From Verrucomicrobiota bacterium (GTDB taxonomy: Bacteria; Verrucomicrobiota; Verrucomicrobiia; Verrucomicrobiales; Akkermansiaceae), in NCBI GenBank assembly GCA_026397725.1, contig JAPLUI010000380.1, positions 1 to 51,951 of the forward strand: a stretch of DNA of 51,951 bases, read 5' to 3'. Shown here piece by piece: positions 43,573 through 51,459 of this stretch. The translations under genes and the position numbers were made by a program. Numbering within the stretch: the first letter of the stretch is position 1; each line of letters opens with the position of its first letter. The notes beneath the pieces are model-generated. The model saw only the letters and a list, made by a program, of their open reading frames with translations, was not told where the DNA came from and did no database searches.

Positions 43573-44711
43573 ACGTGCTGCTTTCGGCTGGCATGATTCA
43601 GGGCGGACGCTCGGGAGTCGGGCGCTATGTGATCGCGTTGGCCGAGGCCCTGGTCAGGGAGCAACCGACGGTGGACCTCTTCATCGCGGGCCTGGATGCC
43701 GACCGCGGCTTGTTTCCGTGGCTGCGAGCGGAGCGGTGGGTTGCCATTCCGGCTAACATGAGTGGCGGGGCCGCGAATCTGTGGTGGCACCAGGTGCGTC
43801 TCAACCGGGTGCTTGAGCGCTTGCGGATCGATCTCGTGCACATTCCCAGCTACCGGCGCATGATGTTTCATTGTCGGGTGCCGCAGGTGGCGACGATTCA
43901 CGATTGCGCTCCATTCATCCTGCGGGAAAAGTACGACCATGCGCGGGGGTTTTTCGGGCGGGTGCTGGTGCCGGTGCTGGCGCGGCGGGTACAGCGGGTG
44001 ATTGCGGTGAGTGCCACCACGGCCAGGGACGTCGTGCGTTGGATGAAGGTGCCGGCGGCGCGTGTCACCGTGGTTCCGAATGGAATCGATCATCAGGTGT
44101 TCCATCCGCCGGACCCGGCGGCGATCACGGAGTTCCGGCGGCGCAAGCACTTGCAGCAACCGTTCTTCCTATATGTGGCCAGGCTCGAGCATCCCGCGAA
44201 AAACCATCTGCGCTTGCTCCGGGCCTTCGAAATCCTTGCCGCCGCCGGGGACTTCAGCGGGCACCTGGTCTTGCCGGGGGCCCCGTGGCACGGGTCCGAG
44301 GTGGTGCAACGGGCGGTGGCGGACAGTGCGTTCCGGGAGCGCATCCGGCTGGAGGGCTTCGTGGACAATGCCGAGTTGCCCTTGTGGTATGCGGCTGCGG
44401 AAGCCCTGGTGTTTCCCTCCCTGATGGAAGGCTTCGGATTGCCCTTGCTGGAATCGCAGGCCTGTGGCACCCGCATCGCGTGTGCGGATGCCACCAGCCT
44501 GCCCGAGGTCGCCGGACCGGCCGGGATCCTTTTCAACGGGCTCGACGTGCAGGCCATCGCCGCAGCCATGCGCAGCCTCGCCACCATGCCCGCCGGCGAA
44601 CGCCGCCAGCGTGAGGCGGATGGCCGCAAGTGGGCGGCGGGCTTCACCTGGTCCGCCCACGCCTCCGCCGCGGCACGGATCTACCGGGAAACGCTCGAAA
44701 CCCCCACCTGA
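43569..44711 (+). CDS. Glycosyltransferase family 4
   Basis: A 380-residue GT-B enzyme. MNVLLSAGMIQGGRSGVGRYVIALAEAL is a typical acceptor-side start, then LVHIPSYRRMMF, VIAVSATTARDVVRW, VVPNGIDHQVF, FLYVARLEHPAKNH, and EALVFPSLMEGFGLPLLESQACG. It resembles mannosyltransferases of the WbaZ/MtfB type (ARLEHPAKNH and SLMEGFG), but the sugar is not certain. The ATG at 43569 overlaps the previous stop (ATGA), and AAGGAG lies about 11 bp upstream. The flippase gene begins 20 bp after its stop. Confidence 0.88.
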   Translation: MNVLLSAGMIQGGRSGVGRYVIALAEALVREQPTVDLFIAGLDADRGLFPWLRAERWVAIPANMSGGAANLWWHQVRLNRVLERLRIDLVHIPSYRRMMFHCRVPQVATIHDCAPFILREKYDHARGFFGRVLVPVLARRVQRVIAVSATTARDVVRWMKVPAARVTVVPNGIDHQVFHPPDPAAITEFRRRKHLQQPFFLYVARLEHPAKNHLRLLRAFEILAAAGDFSGHLVLPGAPWHGSEVVQRAVADSAFRERIRLEGFVDNAELPLWYAAAEALVFPSLMEGFGLPLLESQACGTRIACADATSLPEVAGPAGILFNGLDVQAIAAAMRSLATMPAGERRQREADGRKWAAGFTWSAHASAAARIYRETLETPT

Positions 44712-44731
44712 AGGTTAGAAACACAAGCGAT

Positions 44732-46246
44732 ATGGCTGAATGGCAACGCAGGTTCTGGAGCACCACCGCCAGCGGCTATGTGGGAGTGGTGACCCGGATG
44801 TTGCTCGGGTTGGTTTTGTTCCGGACCATGTTCCAACAATTCAGCCATGCCGAGTTCGGCTTCTGGGCCTTGTTGTGGTCGTTGTTCGGATACGGCATTC
44901 TGCTGGATTTCGGCTTCGGGTTCACCGCCCAAAAGGCCGTCGCGGAAAAATCCGCGATCGGCGATATGGCCGGCCTGAGCAAACTCCTGGCGACGATTCT
45001 ATGGACCTTCATCGGCATGGCGGTATTGCTGCTGGTGGTGTTCCTTGCCCTCCGCGAGCCGTTCCTGGCCCGCATGGGGGTCTTGGCTGCCGATCGCGAG
45101 GAGTTCGGCCGGGCCTATGCCGTGTTCTTCGTCGGCTTGGCCATCATGTTCCCGATGGGCCTGTTTCCCGAAATCCTGCGCGGCTTGCAGCGCATCGATC
45201 TGGCCAATTGGGTCGGCACCCTGACCACCTTGCTCAATTTCGGCTTCCTGTACTGGGGCCTAACCGCACATTGGAGTCTCGCCCTGCTCATGGGCATCAG
45301 CGTGACCACCAGCGTCTTGCCAAACCTGGTTGCCGCAGTGCTCGCCATCCAGCGCCTGCCCGGCATTTCCTTTTCCCCAAAGGGCTTCGAGTGGCGCTCG
45401 GTGAGGGCTCAGATGGGATTCTCGCTCACGGCGTATCTGATCACTTTCAGCAACATGCTGCTGGCCAAGAGCGATCAATTGGTGATCTCGCTGACCCTCG
45501 GGGTGGCGCTGGTGACCATCTATCAGGCCGGCTACAAAATGGGCGAGATGCTCGGCTTGTTCAGCGTCCAACTCCAGCAGGTGCTCTCGCCTGCGGCGGC
45601 GGCGCTGCATGCCCGCGGCGACGAGTCCGGCCTCAGGGATCTGCTGCTGCGGAGTTCGCGGCTCACCTGGTTGCTGGTCACCCCTTGTTACCTCCTGTCC
45701 GCCGTTTACCTGGAGCCGCTCATCCGCTTGCTTACGGGCATGGCCGGGGTGCCACGGAACACCTGGTGGATCGGCCAGGCGCTGTTGTTAGCGGTGTACA
45801 GTTCGCAACTGACCAACAGTTGCTCGAAGCGGGTGCTGATGATGAGCGGGGACTCCAAGCGCCTGCTGTTCATCTCGCTGGCGGAAGCCGGGGCCAACGT
45901 GCTGCTCAGCATCATCCTGGCCTATCAGATCGGCGTGCTCGGGGTCGCCATCGGCACGCTGATTCCGACGATCCTGGTGGGTTGGGGTTGGGTGATCCCG
46001 GTGACAATCCGCAAGTTGAAATTGCCGTTCAGGAGTTATGTGGGCTATCATTTGCAGGGCACGCTGGTTCCGTTGCTGGTGTTCTCCGTGATGTTGGCGG
46101 GTCTCGCGTGGTGGGTGCCCGCAGCCGCCGGCAGCGGCTTTCTCGAACTGGGCTGGCGCGGCTTGCTGTGCATGGCACCGCTCATGTTTCTCGGCCGCGA
46201 GGTGATCCGGGGGATGTCCCGGACCGGTGGCGAGGCCGGGGGCTAG
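44732..46246 (+). CDS. Oligosaccharide flippase (Wzx family)
   Basis: A 504-residue polytopic membrane protein with about 12-14 hydrophobic helices and few charged loops. It belongs to the MATE/MOP-type polysaccharide transporter group: YVGVVTRMLLGLVLFRTMF, FSHAEFGFWALLWSLFGYGILLDFG at the start, the ANWVGTLTTLLNFGFLYWGLT segment, and the LAKSDQLVISLTLGVALVTIYQAGYKMGE block are typical. It would move the lipid-linked repeat unit across the inner membrane for the polymerase at 18 kb. The ATG at 44732 starts the amphipathic first helix; the longer open frame upstream overlaps the glycosyltransferase gene. Last gene of the rightward operon. Confidence 0.87.
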   Translation: MAEWQRRFWSTTASGYVGVVTRMLLGLVLFRTMFQQFSHAEFGFWALLWSLFGYGILLDFGFGFTAQKAVAEKSAIGDMAGLSKLLATILWTFIGMAVLLLVVFLALREPFLARMGVLAADREEFGRAYAVFFVGLAIMFPMGLFPEILRGLQRIDLANWVGTLTTLLNFGFLYWGLTAHWSLALLMGISVTTSVLPNLVAAVLAIQRLPGISFSPKGFEWRSVRAQMGFSLTAYLITFSNMLLAKSDQLVISLTLGVALVTIYQAGYKMGEMLGLFSVQLQQVLSPAAAALHARGDESGLRDLLLRSSRLTWLLVTPCYLLSAVYLEPLIRLLTGMAGVPRNTWWIGQALLLAVYSSQLTNSCSKRVLMMSGDSKRLLFISLAEAGANVLLSIILAYQIGVLGVAIGTLIPTILVGWGWVIPVTIRKLKLPFRSYVGYHLQGTLVPLLVFSVMLAGLAWWVPAAAGSGFLELGWRGLLCMAPLMFLGREVIRGMSRTGGEAGG

Positions 46247-46263
46247 TGGCGGTTCATCCGAGG

Positions 46264-46354
46264 TTTCGCGACCATCCGCTCATCCAAGACTTGCATCGGC
46301 CCGGAATCCGGGGCAGCATCCGCCGCCATGACTCACGACCCGGACCAGCATGCC
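46264..46354 (+). repeat. Copy of the topoisomerase gene leader (copy A)
   Basis: 91 bp that align without gaps to 48419-48509 with about eight mismatches. The copy includes the start codon and first nine codons of the topoisomerase gene (ATGACTCACGACCCGGACCA...). After the last shared base (46354) the sequences diverge completely. It is therefore a partial duplication, or a leader captured by recombination, not a separate functional gene start. Confidence 0.85.
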
Positions 46355-46583
46355 GCTCGTCGCCACGGACAAGCCCGCTCTCGTCGCGGAAGCCCGCACG
46401 GCCATCGAATTCACCTTCCCCGCCGCCGTCGGCAAGACCTATCGCATCGAAGCGTCCACCGACCTTGCGGCTTGGGAGATTGTCGAAAGCGGCATTGCGG
46501 GCACCGGCGGGGAAATCCAGCGCTTCTATTCCACCCGTGGCCAGCCCAAGCGGTATTTCCGGGTAGAAGAGGTTGCGCCGTGA
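46350..46583 (+). pseudogene. C-terminal module of a secreted protein, fragment
   Basis: A 77-residue open frame: AIEFTFPAAVGKTYRIEAS, TDLAAWEIVESGIAGTGGEI, QRFYSTRGQPKRYFRVEE. This is the terminal beta-sandwich-like module found at the ends of many large secreted proteins of Verrucomicrobiota (recognised by pattern). It lacks the large upstream protein and any signal peptide. It begins right at the end of the copied topoisomerase leader, so the open frame was probably created by the rearrangement. A more decayed copy of the same module lies at about 47840-47945. Confidence 0.6.
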
Positions 46584-46803
46584 CCCCTAACCGCCCGGCA
46601 GCGCGTTGGGCGGGGCGGGCGTTTGCGCCTCAAAAGCGTCAATCAGCGTTACCCATGGCAGATCAACTTCCATCGTCATTTCTCCTACCTCATCGACATG
46701 CTGCATCGAATACGCGCATCTGTCAGACGACTCCTTCAGTAGGGTAGGCAATGCCTTGCGATGTTTTCCCTCTCGGTATTCTTGGCACTCCGACCGGAGT
46801 CGT

Positions 46804-47268
46804 TTAAGCCTTGACTCTCCATGGTTTTGAGACACTTGAAATCAGATGGTCGATGGCTCTAATGGCTTCGGCAGCAGCCGATTCAATCTCAAATTCACGC
46901 TTCACTTCCTCGTATGTCCTTGGTGGCAGGTCGAATGCCCTAATTTGCTGCAATCTCTTCAACTCTTCATTTTCAAATGGTGTGATTTCTTCCATAGCGA
47001 ATTTCTCCGCCAAGTCTTCAAACCTCATTTGAGCGTCATGATCCCATATCGGCGCTCGAATTATCGGATTGCAAAGCGTCTCTTCGGCATGGTCGGCGTC
47101 CACTTCCTCCAATACTTGGTCAACCTCGAAAGAAGCACTGTAATTTCTACCGGATGGCTGGTCGATCTCACTGTGATCCGTGTTCACCATATCGCTAACA
47201 GAACTCAGCGCAATCAGCGCTGGCCCAAGAACTGTGGATTTGCTATTCAATAGAACTGGAAATGTCAT
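46804..47268 (-). CDS. Hypothetical protein, lower-GC accessory gene
   Basis: A 154-residue acidic protein with no family I recognise. The middle is rich in Asp/Glu (VDQVLEEVDADHAEETL, MRFEDLAEKFAMEEITPFENEELKRL); the end is helical (REFEIESAAAEAIRAIDHLI). No signal peptide or TM. Codon use is clearly more A/T-rich than in the surrounding genes, suggesting recent transfer. It lies 19 bp after the next gene upstream and probably forms a pair with it. A short 82-codon frame (46587-46835) overlaps its end but is not convincing. Confidence 0.6.
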   Translation of the reverse strand: MTFPVLLNSKSTVLGPALIALSSVSDMVNTDHSEIDQPSGRNYSASFEVDQVLEEVDADHAEETLCNPIIRAPIWDHDAQMRFEDLAEKFAMEEITPFENEELKRLQQIRAFDLPPRTYEEVKREFEIESAAAEAIRAIDHLISSVSKPWRVKA

Positions 47269-47287
47269 GAGCAGGACTCTCTAAGGT

Positions 47288-47800
47288 CTAAGGCTGTATG
47301 CTGTCAATGACTTCGACAAAGCGGTAGGCTAACCGTTTGTTGATCTCAGAAGATGAAGTATAGACCCCGTAGGTTCGCGCTTTGACTTTCGGATTCTCCG
47401 GATGGCTGCGAACCGCATCAAGGGCGCTCTTGTGGGAGAATTGCGAAATCACCACTTCCCCAATTTGGTCGGAAAGCATGAATCCAACGTGGTGAAACAC
47501 GATGGCTGGTAATGACAGCAAACCGACCTTCGGCTCCTCCAACGGGGCGACAGGCGGCGCACCAATGCGGCCAACGTAAGTTTTCACGGAATCGACTAGG
47601 CGTCTGCAATCTAGAACGCTCGCAATGCCATCCATGACGTTGACCGATCGTCCTTCGTCGGTGTAAAAAAGTCTCAGAAAAACCATGCCGCCCTCCGCAC
47701 GCAGGGTGAAGGAATTAAAAAAACGATATTCCTGAGCAGACTCAGAGAACTCGATGGTCACGGAGCTAGTCGTTTTCTTCTGGGGTGTTCTTGCTGCCAC
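47288..47800 (-). CDS. Hypothetical protein, lower-GC accessory gene
   Basis: A 170-residue protein without a confident family. The N-terminal part (TIEFSESAQEYRFFNSFTLRA, MVFLRLFYTDEGRS, LDCRRLVDSVKTYVGRIG) is faintly like DUF3467-type proteins, which have a similar beta-strand then helix order, but the match is weak. No signal peptide or TM. It is the first of two genes in an A/T-richer cassette flanked by copies of a secreted-protein module. An anti-phage, regulatory or mobile-cargo function cannot be judged from sequence. Confidence 0.6.
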   Translation of the reverse strand: MAARTPQKKTTSSVTIEFSESAQEYRFFNSFTLRAEGGMVFLRLFYTDEGRSVNVMDGIASVLDCRRLVDSVKTYVGRIGAPPVAPLEEPKVGLLSLPAIVFHHVGFMLSDQIGEVVISQFSHKSALDAVRSHPENPKVKARTYGVYTSSSEINKRLAYRFVEVIDSIQP

Positions 47801-47839
47801 GCCGTGAGTTTACGGTCGGACTCCTTGGTAACAAGCACG

Positions 47840-47945
47840 AACTGAAGGTTTCAGCCGAATTAGAAAATTGGGTTCAGCCGGCATCACAGGGAACGGCGGG
47901 CAGGATCAGCGGTTCTACTCCACCCGTGGCCAGCCCGCCCGCGTC
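47840..47945 (+). pseudogene. Decayed copy of the secreted-protein C-terminal module
   Basis: In shifting frames the sequence reads ELENWV, then GSAGITGNGGQDQRFYSTRGQPAR, parallel to IAGTGGEIQRFYSTRGQP at 46490-46550. The nucleotides TTCTACTCCACCCGTGGCC and TTCTATTCCACCCGTGGCC are nearly identical. There is no start, and frames are broken, so it is a remnant. It marks the right flank of the two-gene cassette. Confidence 0.6.
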
Positions 47946-48001
47946 CCTTGACAGGCCCCGCTCCGGGCGGTTGAAAACCTGCCCCCGGCGGACCTAACGA
48001 A

Positions 48002-48418
48002 CTATAGGACAGATAAATAGTCGAAAACTCTTCGTTGACGCCGCTGATGAGCGGATTTTGGCGGGGTGGGAGCTTGGGGCAGGCGCTCGCCGGGGACGGC
48101 GTCAGCGAGGGGGGGCACGGGCGGGCGAGACGGGTTTGCCTGGCTGAGGGGGTGAGCGGTGAGGCGCGGGGCGGCGGTGGAGTGGCATGGCGAGTGATGG
48201 AGCGGCAAAGCGCCGCAGGCCCGCACCCGCCGGATTTGTCGGAAACAGGTCCGTGCCCAGGCGCCGGAGGGGGGCCACTGGCGGCGAGACGCCGCCGGCA
48301 CGGCCTGCCGCGAGACGCGGCAGCTACCGGCGGCACTGTAAGAGCAAAGCATCCGAGCCAATTCCGAACCCTCCCCGCCATTCCTCGCGATCAAGATTTC
48401 CGGGCTCCCTGTCGAACT
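48002..48418. other. Intergenic region upstream of the topoisomerase gene
   Basis: No gene is supported. The sequence is very G/C-rich. It contains two neighbouring hairpins with the same AGA loop: GGCGGCG-AGA-CGCCGCC at 48280-48296 and CTGCCGCG-AGA-CGCGGCAG at 48305-48323. They resemble dispersed palindromic units. The promoter of the topoisomerase gene presumably lies between these and the leader. Confidence 0.6.
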
Positions 48419-48509
48419 TTTCCCGACAATCCGCATATCCAAAGCTTGCATCGGCCCGGAATCCGGGGCAGCATCTGCCGCCATGACTCACGACCCGGAC
48501 CAACATGCC
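48419..48509 (+). repeat. Topoisomerase gene leader (copy B, original)
   Basis: 91 bp including 64 bp upstream and the first 27 bp of the topoisomerase gene; about 91% identical to 46264-46354 without gaps. The longest identical run covers TTGCATCGGCCCGGAATCCG and ten further bases. This copy is followed by the intact gene, so it is taken as the original. Confidence 0.85.
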
Positions 48510-50462
48510 TCGCTTGGGGCGATGTATTCGGACTATTTCCTCGATTACGCCAGCTACGTGATCCTGGAGCGGGCGGTGCCGCACCTGCTCGATGGCCTCA
48601 AGCCGGTGCAACGGCGGATTTTGCACTCGCTCAACGAGCTGGACGACGGCCGCTACAACAAGGTGGCCAACGTCGTCGGCAACACGATGAAATACCACCC
48701 GCACGGCGACCAGTCGATCGGCGACGCGATGGTCCAGCTCGGGCAAAAGGAACTGCTCATCGACACCCAGGGCAACTGGGGCAACACGCTCACCGGCGAC
48801 GGTGCGGCCGCGCCGCGGTATATCGAGGCCCGCCTGACGAAGTTTGCGCTGGAGGTGGTGTTCAACCCGAAGACCACCCAATGGATTCCGAGCTACGACG
48901 GACGCAACAAGGAGCCGCTGACCCTGCCGGTGAAATTCCCGCTGCTCCTGGCGCAGGGCGTCGAAGGCATCGCCGTGGGCCTCGCCTGCAAGATCCTGCC
49001 GCACAACTTCAACGAACTCGTCGCGGCCTCCATCGCGGTCCTGCGCGAGGAACCCTTCACGTTGCTGCCGGACTTTCCCACCGGCGGCATCATGGACGCG
49101 AGCGATTACCGCGACGGCTTGCGCGGGGGCAAAGTCCGGGTCCGCGCCCGCATTTCCACCGACAAGAAGGGCCTGCTCCGGATCACCGAAATCCCCTTCG
49201 GCACCACCACCGGCGCGCTGATGGAGTCCATCGTGGCCGCCGCCGACAAGGGCAAGATCAAGATCGCCAAGATCGAGGACAACACTGCCGCCCACGCCGA
49301 CATCCTGGTCCATCTGCCGCCTGGCATGGAGGCCGAGACCTCGCGTGACGCGCTCTATGCCTTCACCGATTGCGAGCAATCGCTCTCGCCCAACGCCTGC
49401 GTGATCACCGATGGCAAGCCGCAGTTCCTCGGGGTCTCCGAGATCCTGCGCCGCATCACCCACCAGACCCGCGAGTTGCTCAAACTCGAATTGGAAATCA
49501 AGCTCGCCGAACTCGGCGACAAGTGGCACTTCAGCTCGCTGGAGAAGATCTTCATCGAAAACCGGATCTACCGCGACATCGAGGAATGCGAGACCTGGGC
49601 CGCCGTGCTCAAGGCCATCGACGACGGCCTCGCGCCCTTCAAGCACCTTCTCAAGCGCGAAGTGACCGCGGAGGATCTCGTCCGCCTAACCGAAATCAAG
49701 ATCAAGCGCATCTCCAGGTTCGATTCCTTCAAGGCCGACGAGGAAATCCGCAACCTCGAAAAGGCCATCGAGGAAACCGCCAAGAACCTCCGCAACCTGA
49801 CCCGCTATGCCATCCGCTGGTATGAGGAACTCGGGAGAAAATACGGGGCCGAGCGCGAGCGCCGCACCGAGATCGCCTCGTTCGAGCGCGTCGATCGCAT
49901 GCAGGTGGTGGCCGCCACCGAAACCCTCTACCTCGATGCCAAGAACGGCTTCGCCGGCTACGGCCTCAAGAAGGAGGAGCCGGTCGAGAAATGCTCCACC
50001 ATCGATGACATCATCACCTTCACCCAGGATGGCAAGATGCGGGTGATGAAGGTCGCCGAAAAGGTCTTCGTCGGCCAGCGTCCGTTGCGGGTGGTGGTGT
50101 TCCGCAAGGACGAGGACTTGATTTATTCGATGATCTTCCGCGACGGGCGCGACGGGCCGATTCTGGCCAAGCGCTTCACCGTCGGCGGCATCACCCGCGA
50201 CAAGGAATACGATCTGACCAAGGGCAAGCCCGGTAGCCGGGTGTTGTACTTCGCGGTTCACAAGACCAACGAGGAAAGCTCCGCGCAGATGCTCCTCATC
50301 CACCTCAAGTCCGGCCTGCGCATGCGCAACCTGATCCGCCCGCTGCACTTCGCGGAGTTCGGCATCAAGGGCCGCGCCAGCGGCGGCAACCTCGTCACCA
50401 AACACGCCATCGAGAAAATCGTCCGCGCCCCCAAGGACTATGACCCCGCGGCCGGGGCCTGA
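48483..50462 (+). CDS. parC: Type IIA topoisomerase subunit A (ParC/GyrA-like)
   Basis: A 659-residue DNA breakage-reunion subunit. N-terminal MYSDYFLDYASYVILERAVPHLLDGLKPVQRRIL, the quinolone-resistance region KYHPHGDQSIGDAM, and the active-site Tyr in AAPRYIEARL are conserved. The coiled-coil and C-gate follow, and a short C-terminal part (about 500-640) shows blades such as NGFAGYGLKKEEPVEKC and GDGRDGPILAKRF-like segments. It is shorter than E. coli ParC (about 750) or GyrA (about 875), like the reduced ParC-type proteins of Bacteroidota and relatives. It cuts and re-seals DNA for decatenation together with a ParE subunit, which is not in this window. The ATG at 48483 lies in the duplicated leader. 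Confidence 0.9.
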   Translation: MTHDPDQHASLGAMYSDYFLDYASYVILERAVPHLLDGLKPVQRRILHSLNELDDGRYNKVANVVGNTMKYHPHGDQSIGDAMVQLGQKELLIDTQGNWGNTLTGDGAAAPRYIEARLTKFALEVVFNPKTTQWIPSYDGRNKEPLTLPVKFPLLLAQGVEGIAVGLACKILPHNFNELVAASIAVLREEPFTLLPDFPTGGIMDASDYRDGLRGGKVRVRARISTDKKGLLRITEIPFGTTTGALMESIVAAADKGKIKIAKIEDNTAAHADILVHLPPGMEAETSRDALYAFTDCEQSLSPNACVITDGKPQFLGVSEILRRITHQTRELLKLELEIKLAELGDKWHFSSLEKIFIENRIYRDIEECETWAAVLKAIDDGLAPFKHLLKREVTAEDLVRLTEIKIKRISRFDSFKADEEIRNLEKAIEETAKNLRNLTRYAIRWYEELGRKYGAERERRTEIASFERVDRMQVVAATETLYLDAKNGFAGYGLKKEEPVEKCSTIDDIITFTQDGKMRVMKVAEKVFVGQRPLRVVVFRKDEDLIYSMIFRDGRDGPILAKRFTVGGITRDKEYDLTKGKPGSRVLYFAVHKTNEESSAQMLLIHLKSGLRMRNLIRPLHFAEFGIKGRASGGNLVTKHAIEKIVRAPKDYDPAAGA

Positions 50463-50673
50463 GAGCGAGAGCACTTGCCGCAGCCGTTGCCAAGCCATGA
50501 AGCTGAAATCCGCAGTCGCAGACCGGGCGCCGAGCTTGAATCCTCCATGTTTCACTTGCGCGGGAGCGGGTGATCCGGCATCCTGCGCCCCGCCTGAGTC
50601 GGGAGGTCTCGATCCAGGTTGAACGGTTATCTAACAGAAAGGAAGCAACCCCATGGCGGAATACGGTGAATGG

Positions 50674-50763
50674 ACTCATATTAGGTGACAGAGGAATAAT
50701 CGGATTCATATTAGGTGACAGAGGAATAATCGGATTCATATTAGGTGACAGAGGAATAATCGG
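50674..50763. repeat. 30-bp unit repeated three times in tandem
   Basis: Three adjacent 30-bp units (50674-50703, 50704-50733, 50734-50763) each containing TTAGGTGACAGAGGAATAAT; the first differs only by one base at its second position, and a partial fourth start follows. There are no spacers, so it is not CRISPR. The unit is A/T-rich against a G/C-rich background. It lies about 40 bp before a broken REP-type transposase gene. The rest of 50463-50673 shows nothing recognisable. Confidence 0.9.
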
Positions 50764-50804
50764 ATTTATCTTGCCCAGGTGGCGGGGTGGTGAATTTTCC
50801 CGGC

Positions 50805-51010
50805 ATGAGACGCGCACGCTGGCTGGCACCCTGGAAGGACTCGACCGAGAGACCCGTGATCTACCACTGTGCCACGCGGGTGGTGGAGCGCCGGTTGGCG
50901 TTCGAGGCGGAGGATAAGGAACAGGACCTACCTGCGGATGTATGAGAACTTCTCGGGCTGTCGGGTGCTTGCGTACTGCCTCATGGGGAATACGATGGTA
51001 GTTGCTGCTT
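50805..51010 (+). pseudogene. REP-associated (IS200-like, Y1) transposase N-terminal remnant
   Basis: MRRARWLAPWKDSTERPVIYHCATRVVERRLAF begins at 50805 as in TnpA_REP-type tyrosine transposases; after EAEDKE the frame moves, and RTYLRMYENFSGCRVLAYCLMGN continues in another frame. The family's HxH metal-binding block should follow MGN, but the sequence is broken there (NTMVVAA). The catalytic Tyr region is missing. It is a dead fragment. The family single-strand transposes or spreads REP palindromes, which gives a possible origin for nearby repeats. Confidence 0.7.
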
Positions 51011-51290
51011 GCAAGAGCACAACCCATTGCATTGCAAGACAACCCCAGTGATTCCACGCTGGCAAAGCCCGCCATGGAGCGTCTCGTGGAGGCCCAGAAA
51101 CTGGTTGTGAAACAAGTTCACAGTTCCAGATCCCGGCGGAAAATGAGTTGGCACTCTTTGGCGTTTCAGACGCATTCGTGAATTCACCCGCACATGGGTT
51201 TTCGGGCGGCAGAAGTGCCGATGCGGGGTCATGTCTTGATTTCAAGTATATGAATGGACGCGACGGTGACAATTCTCTGTCTTACTTGAT

Positions 51291-51325
51291 CATTGAATGT
51301 TGGAAGTTGAATGTTGAATGTTGAA
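51291..51325. repeat. Short A/T-rich repeat of TTGAATGTTG type
   Basis: TTGAATGTTG-like units occur at least three times in about 35 bp (CATTGAATGTTGGAAGTTG, then AATGTTGAATGTTGAA). Similar TTCAACATTCAACATT arrays are scattered between genes in related bacteria, from memory. It does not look coding. Between 51011 and 51290 nothing recognisable is present. Confidence 0.6.
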
Positions 51326-51350
51326 ATCTTCGGCGTGAAAAATGGTGTAG

Positions 51351-51459
51351 CCGCAGCTCTCCCGGTTGAGCCAAAGCGGTGTGACGGGCTGCGCCCTTCC
51401 CACCGCACTCCAGACTTTGGCTCGCGCCCGGGCAGGTGAAGGTATGGAGTGCGGTGGGA
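51351..51459. repeat. Dispersed repeat, copy 2 and inverted partial copy 3
   Basis: 51351-51413 is the reverse complement of the element at 2666-2726 (about 90% identical). 16 bp of its end, TTCCCACCGCACTCCA (51398-51413), is repeated inverted at 51444-51459 (TGGAGTGCGGTGGGAA), so the pair can fold into a long stem with a 30-base loop. It has no supported coding content. Confidence 0.75.

Noticed and set aside
44740..46566. Plus-strand open frame of 608 codons overlapping the flippase
   Set aside because: Same strand but different frame; the product is Arg/Pro/Gly-rich with no hydrophobic helices, while the flippase frame is a regular membrane protein.
46587..46835. Minus-strand open frame of 82 codons (GTG start)
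   Set aside because: No ribosome binding site, no motif, and it overlaps the end of the hypothetical gene at 46804; could be a decayed gene end but cannot be supported.
48324..49646. Minus-strand open frame of 440 codons
   Set aside because: Antisense shadow of the topoisomerase gene, whose motifs are unmistakable on the plus strand.
50674..50763. Possible CRISPR array
   Set aside because: The 30-bp units are directly adjacent with no spacers and no cas genes nearby.
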